From contig KN832872.1 in assembly GCA_000827325.1 (NCBI GenBank), positions 62,001 through 126,000 on the forward strand: 64,000 nucleotides of DNA, given 5' to 3'. The translations under genes and the position numbers were made by a program. Below, in pieces: positions 34,426 through 44,583 of this stretch. The DNA is from Oidiodendron maius Zn (Eukaryota; Ascomycota; Leotiomycetes; Myxotrichaceae). A model generated the notes under the pieces. That model saw only the letters and a list, made by a program, of their open reading frames with translations, was not told the DNA's origin and did no database searches. Each line of letters opens with the position of its first letter. The stretch's first letter is position 1.

Positions 34426-35895
34426 TCCCGAGGAAGGTAACTACGAAAGCCCCGTACCTACTTGCGTCAGCCTAGGTTATAAGGATGGGAAATGAGTGAC
34501 CTAACGCTGCCGTCCCGAGTAGTAGGTCTTGCGTTCTGGCCCCAGATACCAGAGACATCATTATAGAGAAGGCCAGGACAAAGGCGAAAACTGTTAGCAC
34601 CATTGCGGCACGGGACATCGCCACTAGGAAGAGAATAAATACCGGGGTAAGGAGGAAGCCAACTGCGATGATCACGGTGAGTGTCCGAGTTATATTCTCA
34701 AGGCGCTGATGCGAATACATGTGCACCCATGGATTATCGGACTTATTGCGGTCATCCGTGGCCGTCAGCAAGCGCTATATATGAAATCAGTTCATGGCAC
34801 ACAATGACTCAGCAGTCTATGTGGAAGGACATACGTTGAATAGAGAGTTTTCATTGTTAATTGCGTGGTTTTCAATGAATGCTTCGATTGGGCTTCCATG
34901 AAGGCCATTAGGCTCGAATTTCTTCGTCGCCGAGACTAAATCCGTAACGTGGAGTATGAAGTCATTTTGGCCATCCACAAGAGGTTGATTTTTGAGCATC
35001 CAGTTATGGACACTGCGCTGGCTATGCTGCGGAGATGGGGCGAGCGCTCTAATGTTGGCATATTTCGTGTAAAAGCAGTCTGCCTGTCTTAGCAACTAAC
35101 AAGGATTTACCATCCCTCAAAAGTATATGATCTCACAATATTCTGATAGCTTGACTTCCAGCTCCTTCAATAACTTTATTCTCTCTGCATCTGATTCGGG
35201 CTTCAGCTTCACAGTTCTAAGCTTATACTCTCGGTCTGGTTGTGCAGCTTCTTCTTTGTCGAGATTATTCAGCTTTTTAACTAGCAGATCGAGCTCGATG
35301 CTGCGGTGAAGGAGAATGCGGGTTGCATAGGGAAAAAATCCACGAAAAATCCCGTAGTTTTCGTGGCTGCTGAGAAGAGCGGCAAGTTGTGGAATGCCCT
35401 CCTCGAAATCCTCTACTGTTTACTGTTAATATTTTGATTTGCAAGGCAGAAAAGCGCCACATACCCTTATCGTAAATCACTCTTTCATATTGACGCAGAT
35501 ATAAGCTGTGTATCTTGTTATTACTTGAGGATGAGAAGGGGCGCGACAAAGTTGTCCAAAGCTGGCGGCTCCAAGATGGTGGTAGCGGGTCAGCTTGACC
35601 TAAAGTTTAAGTAAGCACCTTAGCCACCGAAGGTAGCAATGGTACATGGCTAATACTGACCATCAGTTGGTATATGGCTGTCGCTGGAGGTGGATCTAAG
35701 TGTTGCGTCGGATTCTTCTGCACTACTGGCCTGATCAGAGAAGGCGCTCTGGCCGTCCTGAACCCGCTGGTATCTTGCACTTAATGTCATTGAGCTGTCT
35801 TGATGGGCCCTGCGAAAATTAGCAAGGTAAGATTGCAATGGCTCTGCCTCAAGGGGCGGCGCTGTTAGCGGCCGGCGAATATCAACCAATTCCAT
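34391..35895 (-). CDS. DUF6594 membrane protein, copy C
   Basis: Six exons (35661-35895, 35465-35599, 35137-35415, 34835-35079, 34506-34774, 34391-34457) give 409 residues. Intron positions and phases match copies A and B; exon lengths differ only by whole codons (135, 279, 245, 269, 67 nt). Seen: N-terminus MELVDIRRPLTAPPLEAEPL; FEEGIPQLAALLSSHENYGIFRGFFPYATRILLHRSIELDLLVKKLNNLD; PSPQHSQRSVHNWMLKNQPLVDGQNDFI; hydrophobic helices (TVIIAVGFLLTPVFILFLVAM, AMVLTVFAFVLAFSIMMSLV); ending AYGAFVVTFLGNMNQGLAPGVQ. It is the most diverged of the three. The last intron has donor GTTAGG and acceptor AAGTAG. The final ten codons are repeated just downstream by a tandem duplication. Confidence 0.8.
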
Positions 35896-35980
35896 AGTTG
35901 CCCGTGAGACTTTTGCACTCGCAAAGGTGAAGCATGGCAATCGAGCTATCCTTCTATTTCTTATATTTCAAATAGTTAGC

Positions 35981-35996
35981 AGCCTCATTCGAGGCT
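35981..35996. promoter_or_regulatory. Inverted repeat AGCCTC-ATTC-GAGGCT upstream of copy C
   Basis: Perfect six-base arms with a 4-nt spacer, 86 bp before the copy C start codon, followed by ACTGCCCAAC. It matches the element upstream of copies A and B although most of the surrounding flank has diverged. Confidence 0.55.
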
Positions 35997-36736
35997 GCGC
36001 AACTGCCCAACTTCTTGCAGAGAGAAGGGATGACAGGATTCGTTCATGAGCCACACTTCTCAGCACGTGATCCCCCCTGAGGCAGCGCTTATCAGCGAAT
36101 AGGAGCTAAAGTACCTTGACTGTCCTCACTCTCACTTTCGTCAACAATGTCCTCCAAGAAAACTGTTAAATTTCAGTTATAACTAATATGTAAATTTTTG
36201 CGTTTTGGAAATGGGACCTTAAATTACTGGAATCGCTTGCGAGATTGAGCGAGAAACCAACCAGAGACAGACGCCGAATTGCAAGTAGAGGGGGACTTGC
36301 TCTGCTTTTATAGTGAGGATTCCTCTTGTACCTAGTACCTACACCTGACCGATTACCAATTTTTGCTCCTCAATATCAGTGGTGCTGCCTTGTCGCAAGA
36401 GCGGACAACTTTTGAACTGGCTATAAAGTAGTATATCGTGCAATTAAGCAACTCAAATTTGTCCAACCTAATCCTTTACTTTTATCCATTGATAGTAGAA
36501 AAGCTAGATACCCTAGACGAAAATGTATAAAGCCTCCGTAGGATCTACAAAACGTCTAAATGCCACAAAGCCCCATAAAGTCCCATGCAACTTCTCTCTG
36601 AACCTTTGGAACAATCAATATTGTATAGGCATTTTTGACACCACGATTTTAATCTATCTTCTATCAATACTGTGCAAGACCGATTGAGTCCTGACGGTTT
36701 GCGTATACTGATTTCTACCCGACCTTTGCTCCTTGT

Positions 36737-37106
36737 TTAGTCCACTCTACGTCCCTTTCTGGGGCGTGGTGGGTTGGTTATTGCGTCAGGGTCAGGGTCA
36801 GGGCGGGGCTATGTGCAGATTAGCAACAGATGTTTTGCTCCCAAAGCCAAACTCACTGGTTGAGGAGGCCCTGGAGGAGCCCCAATGTATTCTTCATCCG
36901 CTGAGGAGGGCTTTCCGTAGCTGAGAGCGCTGTCCACTTCTGCAGCAAGAGCCATGACGTCTCGAAAAAGCTGGATTTGGACTGGTGCTCAAGGACCTGT
37001 GAATGTGGGCATCTCATTTTAGCAACGCTTGAGTATTCACTCTTGTACGCCTACCTGCAGCTCAAAAGCCAAAGTTTTACTCCCAACCCGGACAGCTTTT
37101 AATGAT
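36737..37106 (-). CDS. 3' part of a multi-exon gene, unknown family
   Basis: Three exons join in frame: 37055-37106 (SLKAVRVGSKTLAFELQ), 36857-36970 (38 codons, LFRDVMALAAEVDSALSYGK to PPGPPQP) and 36737-36808 (23 codons plus stop, PRPDPDPDAITNPPRPRKGR). Junctions have canonical dinucleotides (CAG|GTAGGC, CCAG|CTTTTT, CCA|GTGAGT, CATAG|CCCCGC). The amphipathic helix in the middle and the Pro-rich basic tail look like a real C-terminus. The 5' end is not resolved. An upstream frame on the same strand (37182-37628) contains hydrophobic stretches (FLLPICVFGDAIFTVITQWDVFVG; LVTCTLGSLIAVAVGLPLSV) and may belong to the same gene as a membrane part, but I could not connect them. Confidence 0.4.
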
Positions 37107-37181
37107 CTGCGGGATCAATAGACCAGAAATCTCTCTAGCCAGAACACCAGGCGGAAACAAAGGGGCAAGAGAAGGACGATT

Positions 37182-37628
37182 TTAAGCTCCAGACTGTGAT
37201 GGTTTTTGAACCCACTGTCTCTTATATATACTTGGTGGTAGTGATAAAGATGTGCAAGACGTGGCCGGGGCAGGCCGGACACTCCAGGGCACAGACAAAG
37301 GTAGCCCTACTGCGACCGCAATCAGACTGCCTAGGGTACAAGTAACTAGGATTCCTCTCAGGTATACGTGCATTGCGGAAGAGTGACCAACGAATACGTC
37401 CCACTGGGTGATGACCGTAAATATGGCGTCACCGAATACACAGATGGGGAGGAGGAACTTGTGGCTTCCAACAAAAGGAATTATTCTGAGTAGCTGCCTG
37501 CCGATATTGTCACAGGAATGAGTTTTATGGAATAGAGAGACTACTTCTGGGCAAAGCCATATTGTGCGCGGCCAGCGTTCAATAGGTAGCCGCCCCATTT
37601 CAACCCGAGATGAAATAATGATATTCAC
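37182..37628 (-). CDS. Possible membrane-protein exon(s), boundaries uncertain
   Basis: Open frame with two hydrophobic segments (about residues 50-75 and 88-112) and sensible composition from LFHKTHSCDNIGRQLL to VGLPLSVPWSV. The ends of the frame look non-coding, so only the centre is likely to be exon. It lies 75 bp upstream of the three-exon C-terminal fragment on the same strand. No family recognised. Confidence 0.3.
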   Translation of the reverse strand: MNIIISSRVEMGRLPIERWPRTIWLCPEVVSLFHKTHSCDNIGRQLLRIIPFVGSHKFLLPICVFGDAIFTVITQWDVFVGHSSAMHVYLRGILVTCTLGSLIAVAVGLPLSVPWSVRPAPATSCTSLSLPPSIYKRQWVQKPSQSGA

Positions 37629-38391
37629 CCTCCAATCTGGGTTTTTTTTCGATAGCGAGCATCAGTGCTGCCATTGACGCCGCCAATCTTACATTTAGGA
37701 ATGCCCATGGCTCTTTAACTCGGAAGTCTGGGTTATTTACTATGCGTCTTAAGTAACACTCTAGGATAGCCTTCCTTAGCTGTCCCGGAAAATCTTCAAA
37801 TCACGTAACCAAGTTTAATCCAGCTTTCGTAAATGCAAGATGTAATGTTTTTTTTATTTGAGAGACTTAGTTTAAAGCGAGGGCCAGGGTTCATCTCTCG
37901 TCATGCATATTTATTGCCTGGTTGTTGAACTACCCCTTTTTTAAGCGAGAAAATGCTGGCTCCCTTTGCGTACGTCGCAAGATGCGACAGCCTTTGGTTG
38001 GTTCATGGTTACGACCATGCTTGACAGGGGATGTGAGGCTCTGACTCAGGCTGGTTAGACGTACTTGGAGGAGTTTGATTTGACATCACATTGCTTTGGG
38101 CCAGCCTCACATGCCCTACGGTTGAAGAAAGCAAGCCGCGAGTAGCTTGTGATTCACAGCTCTAGCTGACTACGTGATATGACTGTGTAGAAGCATTTAG
38201 GATTCTTTCGAGGACTGAAAGACGCCGAAGTCTCCAGAGAGCCTTGTCGAGCAAGAAAGTCGTCGGCCCATGGGTACAGCTGACTAGCCAACTCTTTGTT
38301 TACAGCATCATGTCACATTAAATTCCACAGGAATAGCCAACTATAGGGTACTTTTCTGTCATAGCGGAAACTAACATACCTTCACCTAGAT
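37629..38391. other. Intergenic, nothing recognised
   Basis: AT-rich sequence without a supportable frame on either strand. Confidence 0.35.
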
Positions 38392-38709
38392 TCAAGCATC
38401 CGGTTTATCCTGATCTATCCTGAGATACCACTCGATGTCCTCCGCCTTCCTATATCCCGACCTTTTCCTGTCCCTCTTCGCTCTATCAGCATTGTTACCG
38501 ATCACCCACGACTGCCTAATTTCTACTTCCCGACGCGGTGCCCAAAACTCAACCACCACTTCCTGCACGCGCCTCAATGCACAGCTTCAAGAAACCTTAT
38601 CCTCCTCGAAGCTCCGATGTCCTACGCGTCCAAAAATCAATTTCCACTCTTTCCATTCCATGATATGTGGATAAGATGCGCAGAGAAGTCGCGTCTTCAG
38701 CCAGATGCA
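38392..38709 (-). pseudogene. Gene fragment with in-frame stop
   Basis: One minus-strand frame reads CIWLKTRLLCASYPHIMEWK ... GRVGHRSFEEDKVS, then TGA (38587-38589), then ALRRVQEVVVEFWAPRREVE ... KAEDIEWYLRIDQDKPDA and a stop. Composition and the C-terminal string look like genuine fungal protein. The internal TGA is one C-to-T change from CGA (Arg), the kind of change made by repeat-induced point mutation or simple decay. Alternatively a small intron (GTTTCT donor) removes it. No 5' end is found. Family unknown. Confidence 0.3.
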
Positions 38710-39383
38710 ATCCTTGCTAGGAGAATAATATTGCGAGTATACAAGTGATCGTCAGTGTTCATTCCCCTTTCGTTGTACCCTGTCTGTTAAGTGGAAAAGC
38801 TCTTCGAAGGTCTAGAAGGAGTAAAAGAGATCACTTATTGGCCTGTGCGATATAGGATGATCGATATTTGGATGAAGGTTGTGCTATAAACGATCGCGTT
38901 TATGTACTCTGCTACCCATTTCCAATCCTTGCACGAATCCGCCACCCCCTTCGAGATCAAGTTTAACCTCAGTCTGTCAGGCCAACCTCAACACAATCTT
39001 CCATTCGAGTGCTGCAGCCTCTCTGATTGCACATGCAAGACAGCTCCTTCCTCGCCGACTAATAAGTGCATTCCAGCCTCGATACGCACAGAGGGACCTA
39101 GCCAACATCTCGATATCACTACCATACTCATTCCCATTGGGATATCGCTCTTGAGGCAGTGGAGAAGAGCGAACTCGATATGCAGCCATAGACGCATCTG
39201 TGCAATTGACTATAAGGACTCTGTGATTAGCGCGTAATGTGGAGGAACTAGGGTTGAGTGGGACATCAAACGAAGCAGGGATAGCAACAGAAGAAAAGGC
39301 AGATGCTGAGAGGAGTAAGTCGAAGAGTGAGACTGTAGTGTAATCACTAAAGGTCTTGTGAAGGAAATGACCTGCTCATACCG
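38710..39383. other. Intergenic, possible exon debris
   Basis: Overlapping frames on both strands near 38.9-39.24 kb have no agreed reading; no gene can be defended. Confidence 0.3.
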
Positions 39384-41722
39384 TTAAATCGTAACTGTAG
39401 TTAGGATGATAAGCAACCAACCTGTTTGAACCACTTGTTGCGACCACCCTGGGACTTGAGATAATGGACTTGTTGATGGTACAAGCGGTCCAGTATGTTG
39501 TCGGAAGGCACATGGGTGAGCCGTGACAAAATGGACGTCATATCTAAGAGGAATATTTACCTCCTTCTCTTCTTCCAGCTCAGTATGTAGTGAAAAATTC
39601 ATCACTGCGGAATAAGTTTCAATTGCCCTAACCTGACTGGAACGCCCTAAAGTTGCTGAGGTAGCTTGGCCCCGCAGGAATTGGGGGGAATCAGTCACTC
39701 TAGAGAGACTTAGTGAGTTGAGATTTATAGAAAGAGCTTTCTGAGTGGATCCCTCTGATGGCATGACAAAATCAGATAGCAGAACTGAAGAAGGTTCTGC
39801 ATCACCAGTCACACTGCTTTCATGAGCAATAGCTTCTTTGTGGTATATTCGTGGTTTTATGCAGTCTTTTTCTGTTGATCAATGGGATACATGTTAGCAA
39901 ATTCAAAGTAGGTCGCATCTCTTGAGACTGAAATGACTGACGAATACGAAAGAGCACAGTAGACAGGTCTTTTAAAATGAAATAAGGAAAAGTTACCGAG
40001 CAAGGGAAGTTGTGCCACAGCGATATCAACCCAGCCATCGACAAAACCTGTAGGGATAATGTCTGACGAGATCCACCCTACAGACTCTGAGGCACCCGTG
40101 CCAGCAGCGAGGACTCTCCCGACTACACAAGCAGTGCTCCAGAAACTTTTACGACAATAGAAGAAACCAGAATACAAAATTGCTTCTCGGCCGAGCCTTG
40201 AGATAGCAGTTTCGTCGTTATCCAATAATGCACAAATTAGGAAGTGATTGAGTCCTTCACCAGGCAGAACGAGGCCACTAATGTACGAATTTGAGAGCCA
40301 ACCCGCGGGATGAAATACGGCAGATGCGTGTCGGCGTTTCGGTTTGCCCCTTATCTGCCCGGAGATATCGATTAATGTGTAGGAGTTAGCACACTGAGTC
40401 GAGGTTGAGGTCCGCATATTAGTTGCGAGCGAAGCATATAAGTTATCACAGATCACGATATCCTCGTTCGTAATTTTTGTCGCAAGTCCACCAATATTAG
40501 GCCAGCGTAATTCTTTAGCAAACTGAAGAAGACCAGAGAGTTGCCGTTCTCGGTTCCTGCCCTGCATTTGGACATAACAAAATGCGTCAATGGCATCATT
40601 GCCATAGTTTTCAGCCAGCGACAGAGTAGCAAGCCATCCAAGAGATGGTTTATGCGCTGTATTATTAGGCATACTCATCAATTCAAGATCTATATTGTCA
40701 AGCCAGAGACGAGCAAGGAGGAGAGACCATCTAAGACTGACAGTGGCAGTCTCATCAATCCGTTTTGCGTAGGACGGTTCTGCCATCTCGCGACCCTCTG
40801 CTACATTCATAGATATTGCGTCAAGTCGTAAGAGTAACTCACAAGACAACAGAATTTGTAGGAGGAGGAAATATTTCTGATTCCCTAGTTGCTGCGCAAT
40901 TCCTTCGTCGATAAAGATTTGGTCGTCCCAACTAGCATCAATAGGTGGCCCCCAGAGCACCTCACCGAGTCTGATTCGCCACTCGACGATGCTGAAGTCA
41001 ATCCAGATAGGAATAGCCAGTATGTCAATAAGAATATTGATCTGAACCTTAAGACTGTGTTTATCACAAACGTCAAATTCCTCAGTAGGATGGAATAAGA
41101 TGTGAGAGAAAAGATCAGTGTAGAGCTGCTCCACTGGCTGCAAGTGATAGTCATGATTGTTGCGGTAAGTCATGCTTGTGCTAATGAGACGCTCGATAAG
41201 TCGAATTTCAGTGAATGGCCTTATGCCGCCCCTACCGTCGAGCAGCCGCTTTCGGTCTTCCGCAAAAGGATCCCCCAATAGAGGCGCTGGCCCAAGGAGA
41301 GTATCCTTTACTCCAAGTTCTAGCGCTGCAATGTAGCCAATGGTACCTCGTTCTAGTCCCTGCTTGCTCAGCATATGAGGTCTTTCTCTGCATAGGGGCA
41401 TATAGTAGCCTTCCTTCCTATAATGGCCATTGTCTGGTCTCATTCGTTCTCGGACATCCAAAGTTACCAGTGGCCATGCTGCCATAGTGTTCCATGCATC
41501 ATCATATATCTCCACGTGGTCACAAAGATTTGTAATGCTTCGATCTGTGTCTAAAGGGAAGTGGACAGTAGGATGAGGCGCACCTAGACAATGCCCCTCA
41601 GACAACGCAAAGAACTGAGGTGCTCCGGAGAAGAGTATTCGCAGCTGTGATTCGGTGAGAGGCTGAGATATCCGGTTGGCCGGTCCTTCTGTAACGGATA
41701 AATCTGGTGTTGAATAATTCAT
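39384..41722 (-). CDS. Conserved-looking fungal protein of unknown function, 753 aa
   Basis: Two exons (39891-41722 and 39384-39813) joined by a 77-nt intron (donor GTATCC, acceptor AAGCAG) give 753 residues. No named domain recognised. The N-terminus after about residue 20 has the phrase LRILFSGAPQFFALSEGHCLGAPHPTVHFPLD, which I recall, without certainty, from uncharacterised ascomycete proteins. The body is helix-rich and well ordered (VQINILIDILAIPIWIDFSIVEWRIRLGEVLWGPP; WLATLSLAENYGNDAIDAFCYVQ); the C-terminal 140 residues are Ser/Thr-rich. No signal peptide or membrane helix. The start is the first ATG of the frame (MNYSTPDLS); two codons upstream are non-ATG. The exon 2 end (SQQVVQTGWLLIILTTVTI) is odd and may hide another intron. 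Confidence 0.7.
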
Positions 41723-42721
41723 GGACAACTATTCGGGGGCTGGTTAGCAATGCACTTAGAAACCCCGCACTACAAGGCAGCAAATATAAGATGCATTCAT
41801 ACAGTAATGCCTACGCCCAGTCTTGATCTTAAGTTTTTGCTTGATCTCTTAACCAGGCTACGGAAGAAGTGGCGTTTTGGCTGCCTCAGCTGGGGCTCGT
41901 TTTCTGTGCGGGCGTTTTGTATAACGGCATTGGATGATTGATCTTCGGTTTGTCCTCTGCCCTCCTTGCGAACTTTCACAAAAAATGAAAGTGAAGGCAT
42001 TTGGCGGAACGAATCTGTCGAAAAATAGTCTATGCCTTGAACTTAGTAGAGAATAAACATGAACAGTGAGAGGACGGTATCTAATGTTCGGCTCATGGAG
42101 TGCCATGATTTTAGCTTCAAGTCTTCAAATTAGCCACATACCAGCTCACTAGTGCAGGTAGGGAACACAAAAGGCAGCGGCTATCAACATACTTTTGTAA
42201 ATATTATCCAGCATCCGAGGCAGGATAAAGGAGAGTTCACTTACCTAAAGAGGTAACGAATATGCTAACAACTTACAACTTAGGCCCTACCTATCCATGG
42301 TCCTTCAAAATCATCTTCCTCTCCTCCTACTAAGGAGATCAACGTTAAAGATTAAATTAGAGCTATATTTCCAGTCCGGGCATTGAGCTAGCTGCATTCA
42401 TTCAACTTCCAATCGGCTGCATAGTTTTCTTACATCGGCCGTAGATATACCGCTAAGGATGAGATAGAATAAAATCACTGTTCAAAAACAGGGCTTTTAG
42501 AGACAGACCTAGCGCTACCTTCATCAACAAGGTTGGCCCTCGGTAGCTTAAAACCACACCAACGCCGCCCAGGGTATCGTTCGCCGTCGTATTTACCGCC
42601 CAAAATTTCCAGTGTCCTAGCCTATTGAACAAACAGGCCATTCTAGAAGGTCCTGTCCACCCTTATCACCAAGCACAATAGAGTGATCAGCTATTGCACA
42701 TTCGTTCTTAGACCAGGCACC
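41723..42721. other. Intergenic region, 1 kb
   Basis: Upstream of the 753-residue protein gene and downstream of the roadblock gene. No supportable frame. Confidence 0.35.
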
Positions 42722-43238
42722 TTATGAGCCCGAAATTTCGTGCACCACAACGAGGATATATTTTTGATCAGGAGCAATTACCAGCTCATTCTTCCTTGTT
42801 CGTAGTCGAAGGAGTTTAATTTCGTCCTATAGCTCGGGATTAGGACGCTGTAAATATTTGGGTCTAGATCGATCATACCTCGGAGTCCAGATCAGATATC
42901 AGAGCCTCCGTGCTCTTCACATATTTCCATACTATCGCGGCAAGTTCATCAAGATCTGAGGAACTAGTTGAGAGTTGCCCTAATCCATTCTCTGTGGCAG
43001 GTCTTGCAGTGTTTGCAGAGGCGGTATTCTTCGCAGCAGTCACAGCACGAGATGTAGTATAGTGCCCAGAAGATTGTATCACTGATCCGAGTGTAGAGTC
43101 GATAACCACTGTGGCCACTACGCCTGTTTTGCTGGATAATCTCGCGATAGTAGCAGAAAAGGAGTTCTGGGGGTCCTTAAAATAGTTAGAACAGTTCGAT
43201 ACCAGAGTATAAGACTTCACCGGTACCAATTGGCTCAT
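42722..43238 (-). CDS. Roadblock/LC7-domain protein (dynein light chain-like)
   Basis: Preferred model: three exons (43227-43238, 42879-43166, 42722-42826) giving 134 residues. The roadblock/LC7 fold is seen in SFSATIARLSSKTGVVATVVIDSTLGSVIQSSG and in the C-terminal strand region DEIKLLRLRTRKNELVIAPDQKYILVVVHE. Members serve as dynein light chains or as scaffold subunits of small-GTPase regulators. The last intron (42827-42878; GAG|GTATGA, CTATAG|GAC) is needed to reach the conserved C-terminus. The first intron (60 nt, GTACCG to CCCCCAG, with TTCTAAC inside) is likely but optional; without it the N-terminus is 20 residues longer and stays open (154 aa). A Ser/Thr/Ala-rich insert (about 40-75) is longer than in animal LC7. 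Divergent from IPI1. Confidence 0.82.
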
Positions 43239-43440
43239 TGTCACAGACTAGATAAGTCACCTCGGTGCAAGATGAAGCCGTAGAGTCTCTACAGACCGCT
43301 TACTGACAGAACGGAGTGGATAAACTAGCCGGCCCGACTTCGGCTTGCGATAACATTTATGCCCGATAATTTTGATCATCATCTCGAAACACATATCTCA
43401 AAGCATGTAATAGTGTGGAAACAAACATACCGTTAACGAG
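43239..43440. promoter_or_regulatory. Short divergent promoter, roadblock gene/IPI1
   Basis: Only 202 bp separate the two start codons, so both core promoters and 5' UTRs must be packed here. No specific element is recognised. Confidence 0.5.
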
Positions 43441-44583
43441 ATGGGATCTAGTGTGAAGAAAAAGAGAGAGAAGAAAAAGGACTTCCAAGTAAGTTAAGTA
43501 AGACTTTCGTTGAGACGATCTTGTTCACTAACATCCTTATAGAAGACCAAGTTGAAAGTTGGGAAATCGAACACGAAGCCTGACAATTTCACTGATACCA
43601 GTTTCAAGGCAAAGTGTACGTGATGCAGATTGATTTCTTCTACTATTACATACTTTTTCTTCGTTTAAATTTTTCTAACGGAAGCAGCAATAATTGTAAA
43701 CCAACAATCTCTCTCAGCTGATGCCCCGTCCTTGCCTAAACAGCTCCATCATTACCTGGATATAGCTTCAGGATCACGTTCAGACACCCAGCGCAGAGAT
43801 GCACTCTCATACCTTATAAATCAGTTCACTTCGCAGCCAGTGAATGCAACCATTCCAATTGCGCCCTTATTCCTCGTCAAAAAGCTCGTTCCTCTACTCT
43901 TAGATGGATCCGACTCGGTTCGAACCCAGCTTCTAAAACTTTTCCGCCTCTTTCCACCATCGGGACTAATCCATGATGCCGAGCATGTTCTGTTATACAT
44001 CAGAGCTGGTCTGACACATCTCTCCGCTAGGATCAGCACTGATAGTCTATCTGCGTTGGAATGGCTACTCGAAGTCGCAAAAGATAGTGCAGTTTCATGC
44101 CCCGGCGGCTGGTTCAAAACAATCAAATGCTTCTTGTTGATGTTAGGCTGGTCTACAACCGACAAATCTCTCGGGTGGACAAGAAGCAACTCGTCTTTCG
44201 GGGCAATTGGGAAAGCACAGGGAAGACAGCTGCTAGTCTTCGCCCAATTTCTAAAGGCAGGAATCTGTGACGACCATCCATTAGTGCAATACGACCCTGG
44301 AAACGGCCCACCGCTATACAGGGAGGCGTATATGACCCCTACCGTACCAAATCCTTTCGCACATTTGAACTTGTTCGGCCCGCCTAGAGATGAAGAGACG
44401 GAAATGTATATGGATATTGAGAGCCGACAGAGGGTCTTCCAAACCCATTTCCAGCCTGCTGTAGAAGCGGGGATTGAGAGGGTGAAGAAAGAAGCAGGAG
44501 AGGCAGGTAGGTCAGCCGCTGTTTTGGCTAAGGTAGTTCGGGATGGCATGGCTAGCTATTCTAGTATTGGCAATATCTTATAG
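43441..44583 (+). CDS. IPI1: Pre-rRNA-processing protein Ipi1 (Rix1 complex)
   Basis: Three exons (43441-43488, 43543-43615, 43688-44583) give 338 residues. Ipi1 (animal TEX10) is part of the Rix1/Rea1 machinery that matures the 60S pre-ribosome in the nucleoplasm. Seen: the basic start MGSSVKKKREKKKDFQ, then KTKLKVGKSNTKPDNFTDTSFKAK and SIIVNQQSLS, the classic family N-terminus, each crossing a predicted junction; then HEAT-like helices with the Ipi1 domain phrases RRDALSYLINQF, LVKKLVPLLLDGSDSVRTQLLKLFRLFP and ISTDSLSALEWLLEVA. The C-terminus is shorter and less conserved. Introns are 54 and 72 nt; the first contains TTCACTAAC, a good branch site. It is another RNA/ribosome-biogenesis gene in this window. 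Confidence 0.93.

Noticed and set aside
36733-36924. Plus-strand frame with GQGQGG
   Set aside because: Mirror of the minus-strand exon coding for PRPDPDPD; no independent support.
43821-44549. 242-codon minus-strand frame over IPI1 exon 3
   Set aside because: Antisense of a confident coding exon; amino-acid composition not protein-like.
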